Below, piece after piece: positions 16,928 to 26,431 of a stretch of DNA of 64,000 bases. Each line of letters begins with the position of its first letter. Position 1 is the stretch's first letter. The stretch is from positions 1 through 64,000 of the forward strand of contig NZ_JABASX010000003.1 in the NCBI RefSeq assembly GCF_016107655.1. Direction: 5' to 3'. The notes under the pieces are model-generated. The model ran no database searches and was not told where the DNA came from. It saw only the letters and a list, made by a program, of their open reading frames with translations. Both the position numbers and the translations under genes were made by a program. The DNA comes from Brevibacterium antiquum (lineage in GTDB: Bacteria > Actinomycetota > Actinomycetes > Actinomycetales > Brevibacteriaceae).

Positions 16928-19900
16928 ATGGCCCGGATCACTTCGCGCACCTCGGTCGTCACCGAGTCAGCCGCTCGTTTCCTCGACGAGATCAATGAAC
17001 TCCTCGGCCACCCCCTGGCCACCGACTCACGCTTCATCGATCTCCTCGAGGCGACCCCGGATCCGCACGCGGCCGCCCTGGGTCTGCTGCGGGTCCTGGA
17101 GGCCGCAGGCGAGTCTGCGCCGCAGTTCCTCGATGCCATCCGTTCGGGGACCGAGGCAGATCTCGCCGAGGATGAGATCGACCGCGCTCTGCTGCGACGG
17201 GTGCTCGCAGTCATGGGCACATCCGAGGCGATGGTCGACCACCTTGTGCGGCATCCGGAGTCTCTGCCGCAGCTGGTGGAGCGGTCACCGTTCCTGATGA
17301 TCTCCACCCCAGCAGCCTCGGCGGCATCGTTGCGCAACGATCTGCTGGCCAGTGTGGGAGCCGATCCTGATGATCCGGCACCCACGGCGGACCACCGAGG
17401 CGAGGAGGCGATCAAAGATCTCCGTCGCACCTATCGCGATGCACAGCTGCGGCTGGTCGCCGATGATCTCGTTGCCGAGGCGCCCGAGGAGATCGTCGAT
17501 CATGTGATGGCCGTGCTCTCGGACCTGGCGGCTGCTGCCATGGATGCGGCTCTGGCCATCGCCAGGGCAGAGCTCGATCCTCAGGGCACGGTTCGCATCG
17601 CTGTGATCGCACTGGGCAAGACCGGGGCGCGCGAGCTCAACTACGTCTCCGACGTCGATGTGGTCTTCGTCGTCGATTCGTCGACGACTGATGAGCAGCG
17701 CGATCTCGCCACGGAGGTTGCCCAAAGGATGCGCGGCATCCTCGCCGACGCTGGCGCGGAGCCTGCACTGTGGGAGGTCGACACGGCGCTGCGTCCCGAG
17801 GGCAAGGCCGGGGCACTGGTGCGCACGATGTCGGAATTCGTCCGCTACTATGCGGACATCGCGAAGAACTGGGAGTTCCAGGCTCTCCTCAAGGCTCGGC
17901 CAGTGGCCGGTGACGTCGGGGTGGGCGAGGAATTCGTCGAGACGCTCCTGCCACTTGTATGGGAGGCCGCCAGCCGGCAGGGGTTCATCGACGGCATCCG
18001 CTCGATGCGCCGTCGCGTGGTCGACCTCATCCCTGCCGCCGAGGCGCCCAGGCAGATCAAGCTGGGACGTGGAGGACTGCGCGATGTGGAGTTCTCCGCA
18101 CAGCTGCTCCAGCTGGTCCACGGTCGCACGGACGAGGAGATCCGCACACCGAACACGCTCGTGGCTCTGGAGGAGCTGGGCGAGCACGGGTACATCGGAA
18201 AAGAGGATGCCTTCGTCTTCTCCGCCGCCTACCGGTTTATGCGTGTGGTCGAACACAGAGTCCAGATTCCGCGGATGCTGCGCAATGCACTCATTCCCGA
18301 CGACGACGAGAAGCTGCGCATCCTCTCGCGATCGGTCTTCACCTCCGGCTCACGAAGCGGATCCCGGCTGGAAGAGACCCGCAAGGACTATGCGAAGCAG
18401 GTCACCCGTCTCCACGATCAGATCTTCTACCGACCCATCCTCGACGCGGCTGTCGGAGTGCACGGTGCCGTCGTCGACGCCCACAACCGGGGCAGCAGCA
18501 TGCAGGCTGCCGCCGACCGCCTCCAAGCCTTCGGCTATCGCGACCCGCAAGGCGCTTTGTCCCACATCAAGGCGCTGACTTCCGGCATGTCACGCACGGC
18601 ACTCGTCATCAAACAGGTGCTGCCGGCGCTGCTGGACTGGTTCTCCGACGGAGTCAGCCCCGATGCCGCGCTCCTGGCCTTTCGCCGGCTCACAGACTCG
18701 CTGTCATCCTCCGGCTGGTTCCTCAAGATGCTCCGTGATTCCGGTCTGGCCGCGAAGTCGGTGGCCGACGTGCTCTCGCTGTCCGGCTATGCCAGTGAAC
18801 TGCTGCTGCGCCAACCCGCCGCGGTCGCCTGGTTGGACAACTTCGACAACCTCACACCCCGCGATCCGAAGGCCCTCGAGGCCGAAGTCGGAGGCCTCCT
18901 CAAACGACATGCGGCATCTGCGATCACACCGATCCGTGAGACCTACAGCCGTGAGCTCCTGCGCATCGCTCTGCGTGACGTCCTCGATGTCGGGGACCGG
19001 GCGACGGTCCCCGGTGACCTTTCGGCACTGATGGATCTGGCAGTCAGGGGCGCCCTGCAGGCCGTCCGCATGGACATCGACCAGCCTGAGACGCCACCGT
19101 ACGAGTTCGCGATCATCGCAATGGGCCGGTGGGGCGGAAACGAGATCGGCTACTTCTCCGATGCCGACGTGACGTTCGTCTACCGCTCTGTCGGTGAGGA
19201 GCTCGGGGCCGAGGACAAGGCAAAGCTGAGCAAGCACGTCAACAAGCTCGCACTCGGTCTCGGCAGCCGGCTCAAAGCCAGCGACGCTGCCCAGGGCATC
19301 GATCTCGATGCGGATCTGCGGCCTGAGGGTAAGAACGGGCCGCTGGTCCGAGCCCTGTCGTCCTACCGGGCCTACTATGCGAAGTGGTCTCAGCCCTGGG
19401 AGGCACAGGCGCTGCTGAGAGCTCGTCCGGTCGCCGGTGACTCCGGCCTCATTGAGGACTTCATCGAACTCATCGATCCGCTGCGGTATCCGGTGGAGAT
19501 GACGACGAAGGCGCTGACCCAGGTCCGCACGCTCAAAGCGCGGATGGAGGATGAGCGTCTGCCTCGCAATGCGGACAAGCGGCGACACCTCAAACTGGGT
19601 CGGGGCAGTCTCTCCGACGTCGAGTGGACGGTCCAGCTCCTGCAGCTCCAGCACGCCCACCAGATTCCCGGCCTGCGGACAACCTCGACGCTGGCAGCTC
19701 TCCGTGTCGCAGCCGAAGAAGGGCTCATCCCCACGGATGATGCCGAAGAGCTCGCGGCCGCATGGCAATTGGCGACAGATGTGCGATCAGCGGTCATGCT
19801 GTATCGGGGACGCACAGCCCAATCGCTGCCGGAGGAGCACTTCGAGCTGGAGGCCACGGCCCGACTGCTCGGATATCCGGCGGGCGGCGGTCACGAACTC

Positions 19901-19969
19901 GAAGACGACTATCTGCGCACCACCCGCCATGCCAGGAACATCATGGAAGAGCACTTCTACGGCTTCTGA
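16928..19969 (+). CDS. glnE: Glutamine synthetase adenylyltransferase/removase
   Basis: A 1013-residue two-headed enzyme that adds AMP to and removes it from glutamine synthetase. Both nucleotidyltransferase motifs are present: GARELNYVSDVDVVFVVD (about residue 230, deadenylylation half) and GNEIGYFSDADVTFVYR (about 735, adenylylation half). Each is followed by an HD/GlnD-like helical region with LGRGGLRDVEF and LGRGSLSDVEW. The ATG at 16928 lies 4 bp after the glnA2 stop without a clear ribosome site, which suggests translational coupling. It ends 9 bp from the convergent mycothione reductase gene. Confidence 0.95.
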   Translation: MARITSRTSVVTESAARFLDEINELLGHPLATDSRFIDLLEATPDPHAAALGLLRVLEAAGESAPQFLDAIRSGTEADLAEDEIDRALLRRVLAVMGTSEAMVDHLVRHPESLPQLVERSPFLMISTPAASAASLRNDLLASVGADPDDPAPTADHRGEEAIKDLRRTYRDAQLRLVADDLVAEAPEEIVDHVMAVLSDLAAAAMDAALAIARAELDPQGTVRIAVIALGKTGARELNYVSDVDVVFVVDSSTTDEQRDLATEVAQRMRGILADAGAEPALWEVDTALRPEGKAGALVRTMSEFVRYYADIAKNWEFQALLKARPVAGDVGVGEEFVETLLPLVWEAASRQGFIDGIRSMRRRVVDLIPAAEAPRQIKLGRGGLRDVEFSAQLLQLVHGRTDEEIRTPNTLVALEELGEHGYIGKEDAFVFSAAYRFMRVVEHRVQIPRMLRNALIPDDDEKLRILSRSVFTSGSRSGSRLEETRKDYAKQVTRLHDQIFYRPILDAAVGVHGAVVDAHNRGSSMQAAADRLQAFGYRDPQGALSHIKALTSGMSRTALVIKQVLPALLDWFSDGVSPDAALLAFRRLTDSLSSSGWFLKMLRDSGLAAKSVADVLSLSGYASELLLRQPAAVAWLDNFDNLTPRDPKALEAEVGGLLKRHAASAITPIRETYSRELLRIALRDVLDVGDRATVPGDLSALMDLAVRGALQAVRMDIDQPETPPYEFAIIAMGRWGGNEIGYFSDADVTFVYRSVGEELGAEDKAKLSKHVNKLALGLGSRLKASDAAQGIDLDADLRPEGKNGPLVRALSSYRAYYAKWSQPWEAQALLRARPVAGDSGLIEDFIELIDPLRYPVEMTTKALTQVRTLKARMEDERLPRNADKRRHLKLGRGSLSDVEWTVQLLQLQHAHQIPGLRTTSTLAALRVAAEEGLIPTDDAEELAAAWQLATDVRSAVMLYRGRTAQSLPEEHFELEATARLLGYPAGGGHELEDDYLRTTRHARNIMEEHFYGF

Positions 19970-19978
19970 GAAGCGCGG

Positions 19979-21448
19979 TCAGGCCCCATCGAATTCGAGG
20001 CCCAAGAGTGCGTTCTCAACGACTTCGGGCAGAGCCGGATGAATCCAGTACTGCCGCTTTGCCACTTCGTCAGCACGCTGTCCGAACGCCATCGCCTGGA
20101 TCAGCGGCTGGACGATCATCGACGCTTCGTGACCGACGATGTGGGCGCCCAGGATCTGATGCGTCGACGTATCCGCGATGAGCTTCACGATGCCGGGGTC
20201 ATCGGCCATCGCCCAGCCGTACGCCACGTCGGAGTACTTCTGCACCTTCACACTGATATCGTGACCGGCCTGCCGGGCCTCATCCTCTGTGATACCGACG
20301 TAGGCAACCTGAGGTGAGGTGAACACAGCACCGGGAACCGCGTGATGGTTGACCTCCCGCAGATCCGCCTCGGCGGCGCTGCCCGGCTCTCCGGCCGTCA
20401 CGTCGACGGCGAGATTGTCACCGACGACATCGGCCTCGTGATTGGCGACGTGTTTGAGCTGGTGTGGGGAGCTGATGTCGCCGAGGGCGAACACGCCGGG
20501 GACCGGCTGCCCGTGGGCGAGGACACGCTGGCGTGAATCGACGCTGAGACGCGCATCATCGAGAATGTCGAAGCCGGCTTCGACCACATTCAGACCCGTG
20601 GTGTTCGGCGTCCGTCCGGTGGCGATGAGAACCGCATCCGCGTCTATCTGCGAGGGAAGATCGACATCGCCGAGGCGGCCGCTTGCCTTCAGAGTCACCG
20701 ACACCTGGTCGTCGTCGAAACTGTATGAGGCGACCTCGGCTCCGCGGTGAACCGTATGGGTGCGTTCGAAGAGGTCCGTGAACTCCTGTGAGACTTCCTC
20801 ATCGATGTTGCCGAGCAGGCGGGGGCCACGTGCGATCACCGTCACCTCGGTGCCGAACCCGGCGAAGACGTGGGCGAACTCCATTGCGATGATGCCGGAT
20901 CCGATGATGACCAGCCGTTCTGGCTTCTCAGGGATGCGCATGATCGAGTTCGACGTGAACACGGGATAGCCGTCTGTGTCCACACGCTGCGGATCCAGGC
21001 CTTCGGCTGCGGGGATGACAGGGGAGGCGCCGGCCGCGATGACGATGCGATCGGCAGTGATCTCCTGACCCGAGGCGGTGCGCACCGTCTTGGTACCAGT
21101 GAAGTGAACGTGTTCTGCCAGAACAGTGACATTCGGTTGGCGATCGCCGCTGCGGTAGTCCCGGCCTCCGGCTTCGATGGCGTCGACACGGTCGAAGATC
21201 CGCTTCTGCAGCGCCGGCCAGTCGACGCTGTTGAACTCCGTAGAGAGGTTGTAGTGCTTCGCGTCGGCAGCCTGTTCGGCGATCGTGGCGGGATAGACGA
21301 ACATCTTCGTCGGAATGCACCCGACGTTGAGGCAGGTTCCGCCGAAGTGCCACTCCTCAGCAATCGCCACGTTGAGGCCGGAGAATCGGTCGTCGAGGAA
21401 CATGTTCCCCGAGCCTGTGCCGATCAGAAGGAGATCGAAATGCGTCAT
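19979..21448 (-). CDS. mtr: Mycothione reductase
   Basis: A 489-residue flavoprotein disulfide reductase that keeps mycothiol, the main actinobacterial thiol, reduced using NADPH. It opens with FDLLLIGTGSGNMFLDDRF, a variant FAD motif typical of mycothione reductase. The redox cysteines are C39 and C44 in GGTCLNVGCIPTKMF, a second Rossmann motif lies near residue 185 (VIIGSGIIAMEFAHVF), and the C-terminal catalytic His-Glu is in IHPALPEVVENAL. It is distinct from the lipoamide dehydrogenase at 29.9 kb. Confidence 0.93.
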   Translation of the reverse strand: MTHFDLLLIGTGSGNMFLDDRFSGLNVAIAEEWHFGGTCLNVGCIPTKMFVYPATIAEQAADAKHYNLSTEFNSVDWPALQKRIFDRVDAIEAGGRDYRSGDRQPNVTVLAEHVHFTGTKTVRTASGQEITADRIVIAAGASPVIPAAEGLDPQRVDTDGYPVFTSNSIMRIPEKPERLVIIGSGIIAMEFAHVFAGFGTEVTVIARGPRLLGNIDEEVSQEFTDLFERTHTVHRGAEVASYSFDDDQVSVTLKASGRLGDVDLPSQIDADAVLIATGRTPNTTGLNVVEAGFDILDDARLSVDSRQRVLAHGQPVPGVFALGDISSPHQLKHVANHEADVVGDNLAVDVTAGEPGSAAEADLREVNHHAVPGAVFTSPQVAYVGITEDEARQAGHDISVKVQKYSDVAYGWAMADDPGIVKLIADTSTHQILGAHIVGHEASMIVQPLIQAMAFGQRADEVAKRQYWIHPALPEVVENALLGLEFDGA

Positions 21449-21508
21449 TGTCCATCCCTGTGTCAGTTGTGGTCACCATAGAAAGCCGCCCTGGTCAGAA
21501 GCGCTGAA

Positions 21509-21538
21509 GGGCGCCACGGGTGACAACCCGTGACGCCC
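21509..21538 (-). terminator. Terminator after glnA1
   Basis: On the minus strand GGGCGTCACGGG pairs with CCCGTGGCGCCC around a short loop (one wobble pair). It lies between the glnA1 stop and the mtr start and would end the glnA1 message. Confidence 0.7.
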
Positions 21539-21606
21539 CCCACTGTATTCCCTGCAGCTGCTGTCACATACGCCTTGCAGCAGTCCGCGAACCCTAGGAC
21601 TGTGGC

Positions 21607-23031
21607 TCAGAGTGCGTAGTAGAGCTCGAATTCTGTCGGCGTCGGACGCAGACGTGCAACGTCGATCTCGTTCTCACGCTTGATCCGAATCCACGTCTCG
21701 ATCAGGTCGGAGGTGAAGACGTCGCCCGCGGTGAGGAAGTCGTGGTCCTTCTCGAGCTCGATGAGCGCCTCATCGAGGGAGCCGGGAACCAGCTTGATGT
21801 CCTTGGCTTCCTCTGGTGGGAGCTCGTAGAGGTCCTTGTCGATGGGCTCCGGGGGCTCGATGCGATTGCGGATTCCGTCGAGGCCGGCCATCAGCTGGGC
21901 TGAGAAGGCCAGGTAAGGGTTGGTCGACGGGTCCGGCACGCGGAACTCGAGGCGCTTGGCTTTCGGCGAGCTGCCGGTGACCGGGATGCGAATCGCGGCG
22001 GAGCGGTTGCGAGCCGAGTAGACCAGGTTGACGGGAGCTTCGTATCCGGGCACGAGGCGACGGTACGAGTTGATCGTCGGGTTGGTGAAGGCCAGCACTG
22101 CGCCGGCATGTTCGATGAGGCCGCCGATGTACCAGCGAGCCAGATCGGAGAGCCCGCCATAGCCGTTCTCGTCATAGAACAGCGGCTCACCGTTCTTCCA
22201 CAGCGACTGGTGGCAGTGCATGCCCGAACCGTTGTCATCGAAGAGCGGCTTGGGCATGAAGGTGGCCGACTTGCCGAGTTCATAGGCCGTGTTCTTGATC
22301 ACGTATTTGAAGTCGAGGAGCTGATCACCTGCATGCTGCAGGGTCTTGAACTTGTAGTTGATCTCCTGCTGTCCTGCGGTGCCGACCTCATGGTGGGCCC
22401 GCTCCATCTCGAAGCCGATCTGCTCCAGCGTCAGCGACATCTGATCGCGGATGTCGGCGAACTTATCCTGGGGGGAGACGGGGAAGTAACCGCCCTTGAA
22501 CGGGGTCTTGTAGCCGAGGTTGCCGCCGGGCTCGTCTTCGCCCGTGTTCCAGGCAGCTTCCTCGGAGTCGATCGTATAGAAGCTGCTGCCCGGGGTGTTC
22601 TGGTAGCGGATGGAGTCGAAGAGGTAGAACTCCGCCTCAGCGCCGAAGAAGACGGTGTCGGCGATGCCGGTGCTCTCGAGGTAGGCCTCGGCCTTGGCCG
22701 CAACCTGGCGAGGGTCCCGAGAGTAGGGCTCATCGGTGAAGGGATCGACGATCGAGTGCGTGATGACCAAGGTCTTGGCCTCACGGAAAGGGTCGATGTA
22801 GGCCGATGAGACATCGGCGAGCAGCTTCATGTCCGACTCGTGGATGCCCTGGAAGCCCGTGATTGAGGAACCGTCGAAGAGCAGACCTTCGGTGATCTCT
22901 TCCGTGCCGTACGAGGCTGCAGGAAGGTTGAAATGCTGGACGACACCGGGGAGGTCGCAGAAACGGACATCAACGAACTTGACGTCGTTCTCCGAGATGT
23001 AGTTGACGAGTTCTTCAGCAGACGAGAACAC
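21607..23031 (-). CDS. glnA: Glutamine synthetase type I, GlnA1
   Basis: A 474-residue GS-I-beta enzyme, the main ammonium-assimilating glutamine synthetase. Active-site stretches include [32 protein letters not shown] and [20 protein letters not shown]. Tyr402 in [13 protein letters not shown] is the adenylylation site used by GlnE, so activity should be covalently controlled. It is transcribed alone, away from glnA2-glnE, behind a region with GlnR-like half-sites, and has its own terminator. Confidence 0.96.
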   Translation of the reverse strand: MFSSAEELVNYISENDVKFVDVRFCDLPGVVQHFNLPAASYGTEEITEGLLFDGSSITGFQGIHESDMKLLADVSSAYIDPFREAKTLVITHSIVDPFTDEPYSRDPRQVAAKAEAYLESTGIADTVFFGAEAEFYLFDSIRYQNTPGSSFYTIDSEEAAWNTGEDEPGGNLGYKTPFKGGYFPVSPQDKFADIRDQMSLTLEQIGFEMERAHHEVGTAGQQEINYKFKTLQHAGDQLLDFKYVIKNTAYELGKSATFMPKPLFDDNGSGMHCHQSLWKNGEPLFYDENGYGGLSDLARWYIGGLIEHAGAVLAFTNPTINSYRRLVPGYEAPVNLVYSARNRSAAIRIPVTGSSPKAKRLEFRVPDPSTNPYLAFSAQLMAGLDGIRNRIEPPEPIDKDLYELPPEEAKDIKLVPGSLDEALIELEKDHDFLTAGDVFTSDLIETWIRIKRENEIDVARLRPTPTEFELYYAL

Positions 23032-23107
23032 TTAGTCTCCTAGTTAGATTATGGTGGTCGTTTGTCTTGACCATTCCCAATCTTAGTTGCAAGCAGGTGA
23101 AGTGCTG

Positions 23108-23134
23108 ATGACGTCCATGTTTCGGGCATGTTTC
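23108..23134 (-). promoter_or_regulatory. GlnR-like box upstream of glnA1
   Basis: On the minus strand GAAAC (23130-23134), GAAAC (23119-23123) and GTCAT (23108-23112) are spaced exactly 11 bp apart. The actinobacterial GlnR site is built of gTnAC and GaAAC half-sites with the same spacing. It lies 77-103 bp before the glnA1 start codon. Whether this organism has GlnR (or AmtR instead) cannot be seen in the window. Confidence 0.5.
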
Positions 23135-23174
23135 CTGAGGGTTCGTCCAGGTTCGATTTGGGTAAACTGGGTCC

Positions 23175-23615
23175 GTGATTAATCGTGATGACCTCGGATC
23201 CTGGCTCGAAGGACCCAAGATTGAGCGAGAAGACGGCGATTGGCCGGGCAGGCGCCTGGGATTGCCGGAGACCGGCTCACATTCACTCGCTCCCGCCTGG
23301 CGCAGACTGCTGGGGCTCCTGGTGGATTGGTTCTTGTGCCTGGCCATCGCAAACCTGATCGGCTCGTCCAATCCGTTCCTGGCTCCGGGTCTCTTCGCAC
23401 TGGAACACTTCCTGCTCGTGTCCACTCTCGGATACACGATCGGACACAGGATCTTCGGCATCGAGGTCCGTCGCCTGGACGGTCATGTGCCGGGGTTCCT
23501 CAAAGCACTCATCCGCACTGCTCTGGTCGTCCTCGTCATTCCCGCGCTGATCTTCAACCGCGACAATCGCGGTCTCCATGATCTGGCTGCCGGCACACTC
23601 ATTCTCAAACGCTGA
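23175..23615 (+). CDS. RDD-family membrane protein
   Basis: A 146-residue membrane protein with the RDD domain: Arg-rich LAPAWRRLLGLLVDWFLCL at the first helix, then two further hydrophobic segments, YTIGHRIFGIEVRRLDG between them and HDLAAGTLILKR at the end. RDD proteins are small transporters or membrane subunits; some act in Na+/H+ exchange, but this member's role is unknown. The GTG start at 23175 lies only a few bases after a -10-like TAAACT (23163-23168), so the message is probably leaderless. It is divergent from glnA1 and convergent with the DUF4191 gene, as in M. tuberculosis. Confidence 0.87.
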   Translation: MINRDDLGSWLEGPKIEREDGDWPGRRLGLPETGSHSLAPAWRRLLGLLVDWFLCLAIANLIGSSNPFLAPGLFALEHFLLVSTLGYTIGHRIFGIEVRRLDGHVPGFLKALIRTALVVLVIPALIFNRDNRGLHDLAAGTLILKR

Positions 23616-23680
23616 GGCATTTCCCGGTTGAGTACCGGTCGTCTTGGCTGAGAGCTGTTCGTACAGACGCGAAACTGCAG

Positions 23681-23722
23681 AGCAGTGGGGCACCGACTCG
23701 ATCGAGTCGGTGCCCCACTGCT
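23681..23722. terminator. 42-bp perfect palindrome, shared terminator
   Basis: The 21-base arm 23681-23701 is the exact reverse complement of 23702-23722, with no loop bases set apart. It lies between the convergent RDD and DUF4191 genes. As RNA it would form a stem of about 19 bp with a 4-nt loop in either direction. Confidence 0.88.
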
Positions 23723-23765
23723 TCTACTGCGACTGCTGTATTGCGTCGGTGTGCGACCGCAGGGA

Positions 23766-24497
23766 TCAGCGTCCGCGCATCGCCTTGTGGTTGGGGCGAG
23801 CCTTGTTCGGGTCGATGCCCTTCGGGATCGGAGGACGAGTCCCCTGAGTGCCGAGAGCGGCGAGGCGATTGCGCACGGCAAGCACCTCGTTCTTATTCAG
23901 CTTGCGCGGAAGCTTCTGCACGGCCGGCACGACCTGCTTCATCTTCAGCTGGCCGTCCTCGTTGCCTCCCTGGAACGTGTGAACCGGGACATTGGGCAGA
24001 ATGCGCTCGTGGCGCTTGCGCTCCTTGGCCAGCAGCTTCGCGCTGCGACCTTTCGGTCCTTCGCTGAGCAGAACGACACCCGCACGGCCGGTCGAGCGGA
24101 AAACGAGGTCGCGGCTCTTCGGGTCGATGGCGATCGGCTTGTCGTCCATCAGGTAACCGCGGCGGGCGGTGTTGAGGACGGCACCGAAGGCTCCGGGCTG
24201 TCCGTCCATCTGTGCGAAAGCTGCGGTTTCGGCAAATCGGCCGAGCATGAACATGCCGAGCAGCAGACCCACCATGAAGCCGAGGATCGTTGTGAAGATC
24301 GCTCCGCCGAACAGAAGTCCGGCCAGCAGGCCGATGAGCGTACAGCCGAGGATCGCCGCGGCCAACAGCCACGGGGTGGCCTTGTTGTGCTTGGCCGACA
24401 GTTCGTAGACCTGCTTCATCTGCGCCAGACGCCCTGGCTTCTTGTTCGGGTCTTTGGGCTTCCGGCGGAATAGTCCCTTGCGCGGTTCTTCGCTCAT
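23766..24497 (-). CDS. DUF4191 membrane protein
   Basis: A 243-residue protein with a basic N-terminus (RKGLFRRKPKDPNKKPGRL), two adjacent membrane helices at about 43-88 and a cytoplasmic C-terminal half. It matches the DUF4191 family (Rv2219 in M. tuberculosis, from memory), found almost always beside lipA in actinobacteria. Function is unknown; the basic C-terminus might bind RNA or phospholipid, which is only a guess. It is the last gene of the lipB-lipA unit, 55 bp after lipA. Confidence 0.88.
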   Translation of the reverse strand: MSEEPRKGLFRRKPKDPNKKPGRLAQMKQVYELSAKHNKATPWLLAAAILGCTLIGLLAGLLFGGAIFTTILGFMVGLLLGMFMLGRFAETAAFAQMDGQPGAFGAVLNTARRGYLMDDKPIAIDPKSRDLVFRSTGRAGVVLLSEGPKGRSAKLLAKERKRHERILPNVPVHTFQGGNEDGQLKMKQVVPAVQKLPRKLNKNEVLAVRNRLAALGTQGTRPPIPKGIDPNKARPNHKAMRGR

Positions 24498-24552
24498 GCT
24501 CTCACTTGCTCTTGAATGGCGTATCGGCGTCGAGGCCGGGCCTCAAGCGCTC

Positions 24553-25605
24553 TCATTGCTCAGCAGTCAAGTCTACCTCTTCGCCCGGACCGAATGTATC
24601 CACGACGGCCTGAGCCTCCTGCTTGGCAGGAGTGTGCTTGTCAAGGTGGGACAGGTGGGCGGGGATCTGCTCCCCACGATGGCGCATCGCGGTCGCCCAC
24701 AGGCGGCCGGCACGGTACGAGGAACGCACCAGGGGGCCGGACATGACGCCTGAGAATCCGATGTCCTGTGCGGCATCGCGCAGCATCACGAAGTCGGCCG
24801 GCTTGACCCACCGAGTGACGGGATGGTGGCGCGGTGAGGGCCTCAGGTACTGGTTGATCGTGATGAGATCGCACCCAGCCTCGTGCAGGTCGCGCAGAGT
24901 CTCGATGATCTCGTCGTTCGTCTCACCCATGCCCAGCATGAGGTTGGACTTCGTGATGAGGCCGGCGTCGCGCGCCTGGGTGATCACGGACAGGGACCGC
25001 TCGTAGCGGAAGGCCGGTCGGATCCGCTTGAAGATGCGGGGGACAGTCTCAACATTGTGAGCCAGCACCTCCGGACGCGAGGAGAAGACCTCGGCCAGCT
25101 GATCGGGTTCAGCGTTGAAGTCAGGGATGAGGAGTTCGACGCCCGTACCGCTTCCATCGGTGCTGTCGAGATTGTGGATCTGACGTACGGTCTCGGCATA
25201 CAGCCATGCACCCCCGTCGTCGAGGTCGTCGCGGGCAACTCCGGTGATCGTCGAGTAACGCAGGCCCATCTCTCCGACGGAGGCTGCAACACGGCGAGGT
25301 TCATCGGCATCGAAGTCGGCAGGCTTGCCTGTATCGATCTGACAGAAGTCACAGCGTCGTGTGCACTGTTCGCCACCGATGAGGAACGTCGCTTCGCGAT
25401 CTTCCCAGCACTCGAAGATATTGGGGCAGCCGGCTTCCTCGCAGACAGTGTGCAGCTCCTGCTTGCGAACCAGTGATTTCAAAGACGTGTATTCGGGGCC
25501 GATATGGGCCTTTGCCTTGATCCAGGCTGGTTTGTCTTCGATCGGCGTCTCTGAGTTCCGTGCTTCGACACGGAGCATGCGACGGCCTTCTGGCGCTATG
25601 GTCAC
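24553..25605 (-). CDS. lipA: Lipoyl synthase
   Basis: A 350-residue radical-SAM enzyme that inserts two sulfurs into protein-bound octanoyl groups to form lipoyl groups. The auxiliary cluster motif [12 protein letters not shown] (C-x4-C-x5-C) and the radical-SAM motif CTRRCDFC (C-x3-C-x2-C) are both intact, and a C-terminal RSSYRAG closes the family pattern. The start is GTG at 25605; its AGGAG overlaps the lipB stop codon. Its targets here would be the two lipoyl domains of the E2 at 28-29.8 kb. Confidence 0.96.
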   Translation of the reverse strand: MTIAPEGRRMLRVEARNSETPIEDKPAWIKAKAHIGPEYTSLKSLVRKQELHTVCEEAGCPNIFECWEDREATFLIGGEQCTRRCDFCQIDTGKPADFDADEPRRVAASVGEMGLRYSTITGVARDDLDDGGAWLYAETVRQIHNLDSTDGSGTGVELLIPDFNAEPDQLAEVFSSRPEVLAHNVETVPRIFKRIRPAFRYERSLSVITQARDAGLITKSNLMLGMGETNDEIIETLRDLHEAGCDLITINQYLRPSPRHHPVTRWVKPADFVMLRDAAQDIGFSGVMSGPLVRSSYRAGRLWATAMRHRGEQIPAHLSHLDKHTPAKQEAQAVVDTFGPGEEVDLTAEQ

Positions 25606-25614
25606 GTCATTCTC

Positions 25615-26253
25615 CTAGGCTGTGATGTGGTGGTGCAGGATCTCGTCAAGGCGGCTCGCGACATCCTCAGGTGTCACGCTTCGGCCGAGTTCTGCACTCA
25701 TGGTCGTGGTGTCGGCGTCCGCGATCCCGCAGGCGATGATCGATTCGTAGGCAGCGAGGTCATTGCTGCAGTTCAGTGCCAGACCGTGCATGGTCACGCC
25801 TTCGTGGATGCGGATGCCGATTGCGCCGATCTTCCGGTCACGGCGGGTTCCGTCTCCGAGGATCCAAACACCCGCGCGTCCCTCGACGGTCGTGGCTTCG
25901 ATGTCGTATTCAGCGAGGAGTTCGATCATCGAATCCTCGAGCTGAGAGACGAACAGTCTGACCTCTTTGGTGTCGTTGAGCTTGTACACGAGGTAGGCGA
26001 CGAGCTGACCCGGTCCATGCCAGGTGATCTTCCCTCCACGGTCGACATCGACGACCTCTGTGCCGTCGGTCGGCCGCTCGTGGTCTTCTGTGCGTTTTCC
26101 GGCAGTGTAGACCGGCGGGTGTTCGAGCAGGAGAATCGTTGAGCTGCGATCCCCAGCAAGCACTTCTTCGTGATACTTCTTCTGCAAGTCCCAGGTTCGC
26201 AGGTAGTCCGAGTAGACGGGTGCGAAGCCCAGTGTTTCTGTGACCAGAGGCAT
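25615..26253 (-). CDS. lipB: Octanoyltransferase
   Basis: A 212-residue enzyme that moves octanoyl groups from acyl carrier protein to lipoyl domains, the step before LipA. The conserved GKITWHGPGQLVAYLVYKL, the lysine in RKIGAIGIRIHEGVTMHG and the catalytic cysteine in IIACGIAD are present. The usual PCGI is ACGI here, a small change that keeps the cysteine. It is the first gene of lipB-lipA-DUF4191. Confidence 0.95.
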   Translation of the reverse strand: MPLVTETLGFAPVYSDYLRTWDLQKKYHEEVLAGDRSSTILLLEHPPVYTAGKRTEDHERPTDGTEVVDVDRGGKITWHGPGQLVAYLVYKLNDTKEVRLFVSQLEDSMIELLAEYDIEATTVEGRAGVWILGDGTRRDRKIGAIGIRIHEGVTMHGLALNCSNDLAAYESIIACGIADADTTTMSAELGRSVTPEDVASRLDEILHHHITA

Positions 26254-26333
26254 GCCTCCAGACTATGTCTCTTGTCGCGGGGGTTCAATTTCATTGAAGA
26301 TGAGCCTCGACACCTCTGGGTGCGCGAACCCTA

Positions 26334-26372
26334 TTGACATACACCGAGATATCAAACACTATTAAATAGTGT
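26334..26372 (+). promoter_or_regulatory. AT-rich promoter with 17-bp palindrome
   Basis: A consensus -35 TTGACA (26334-26339) is followed by the perfect palindrome ACACTATT-A-AATAGTGT (26356-26372), which overlaps the likely -10 position. The surrounding 60 bp are strikingly AT-rich for this genome. CAAACACTAT and CAAACACGAT also repeat here. A repressor bound to this palindrome would block the promoter of the degenerate-kinase gene at 26432. Confidence 0.55.
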
Positions 26373-26431
26373 CAAACACGATCATATAGCACTATAACTG
26401 CCGCGTAATCCATCGACGGAGATGACGAACA

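Noticed and set aside
18704-19768. Open frame of 354 codons antisense to glnE
   Set aside because: Shadow of the conserved second catalytic half of GlnE.
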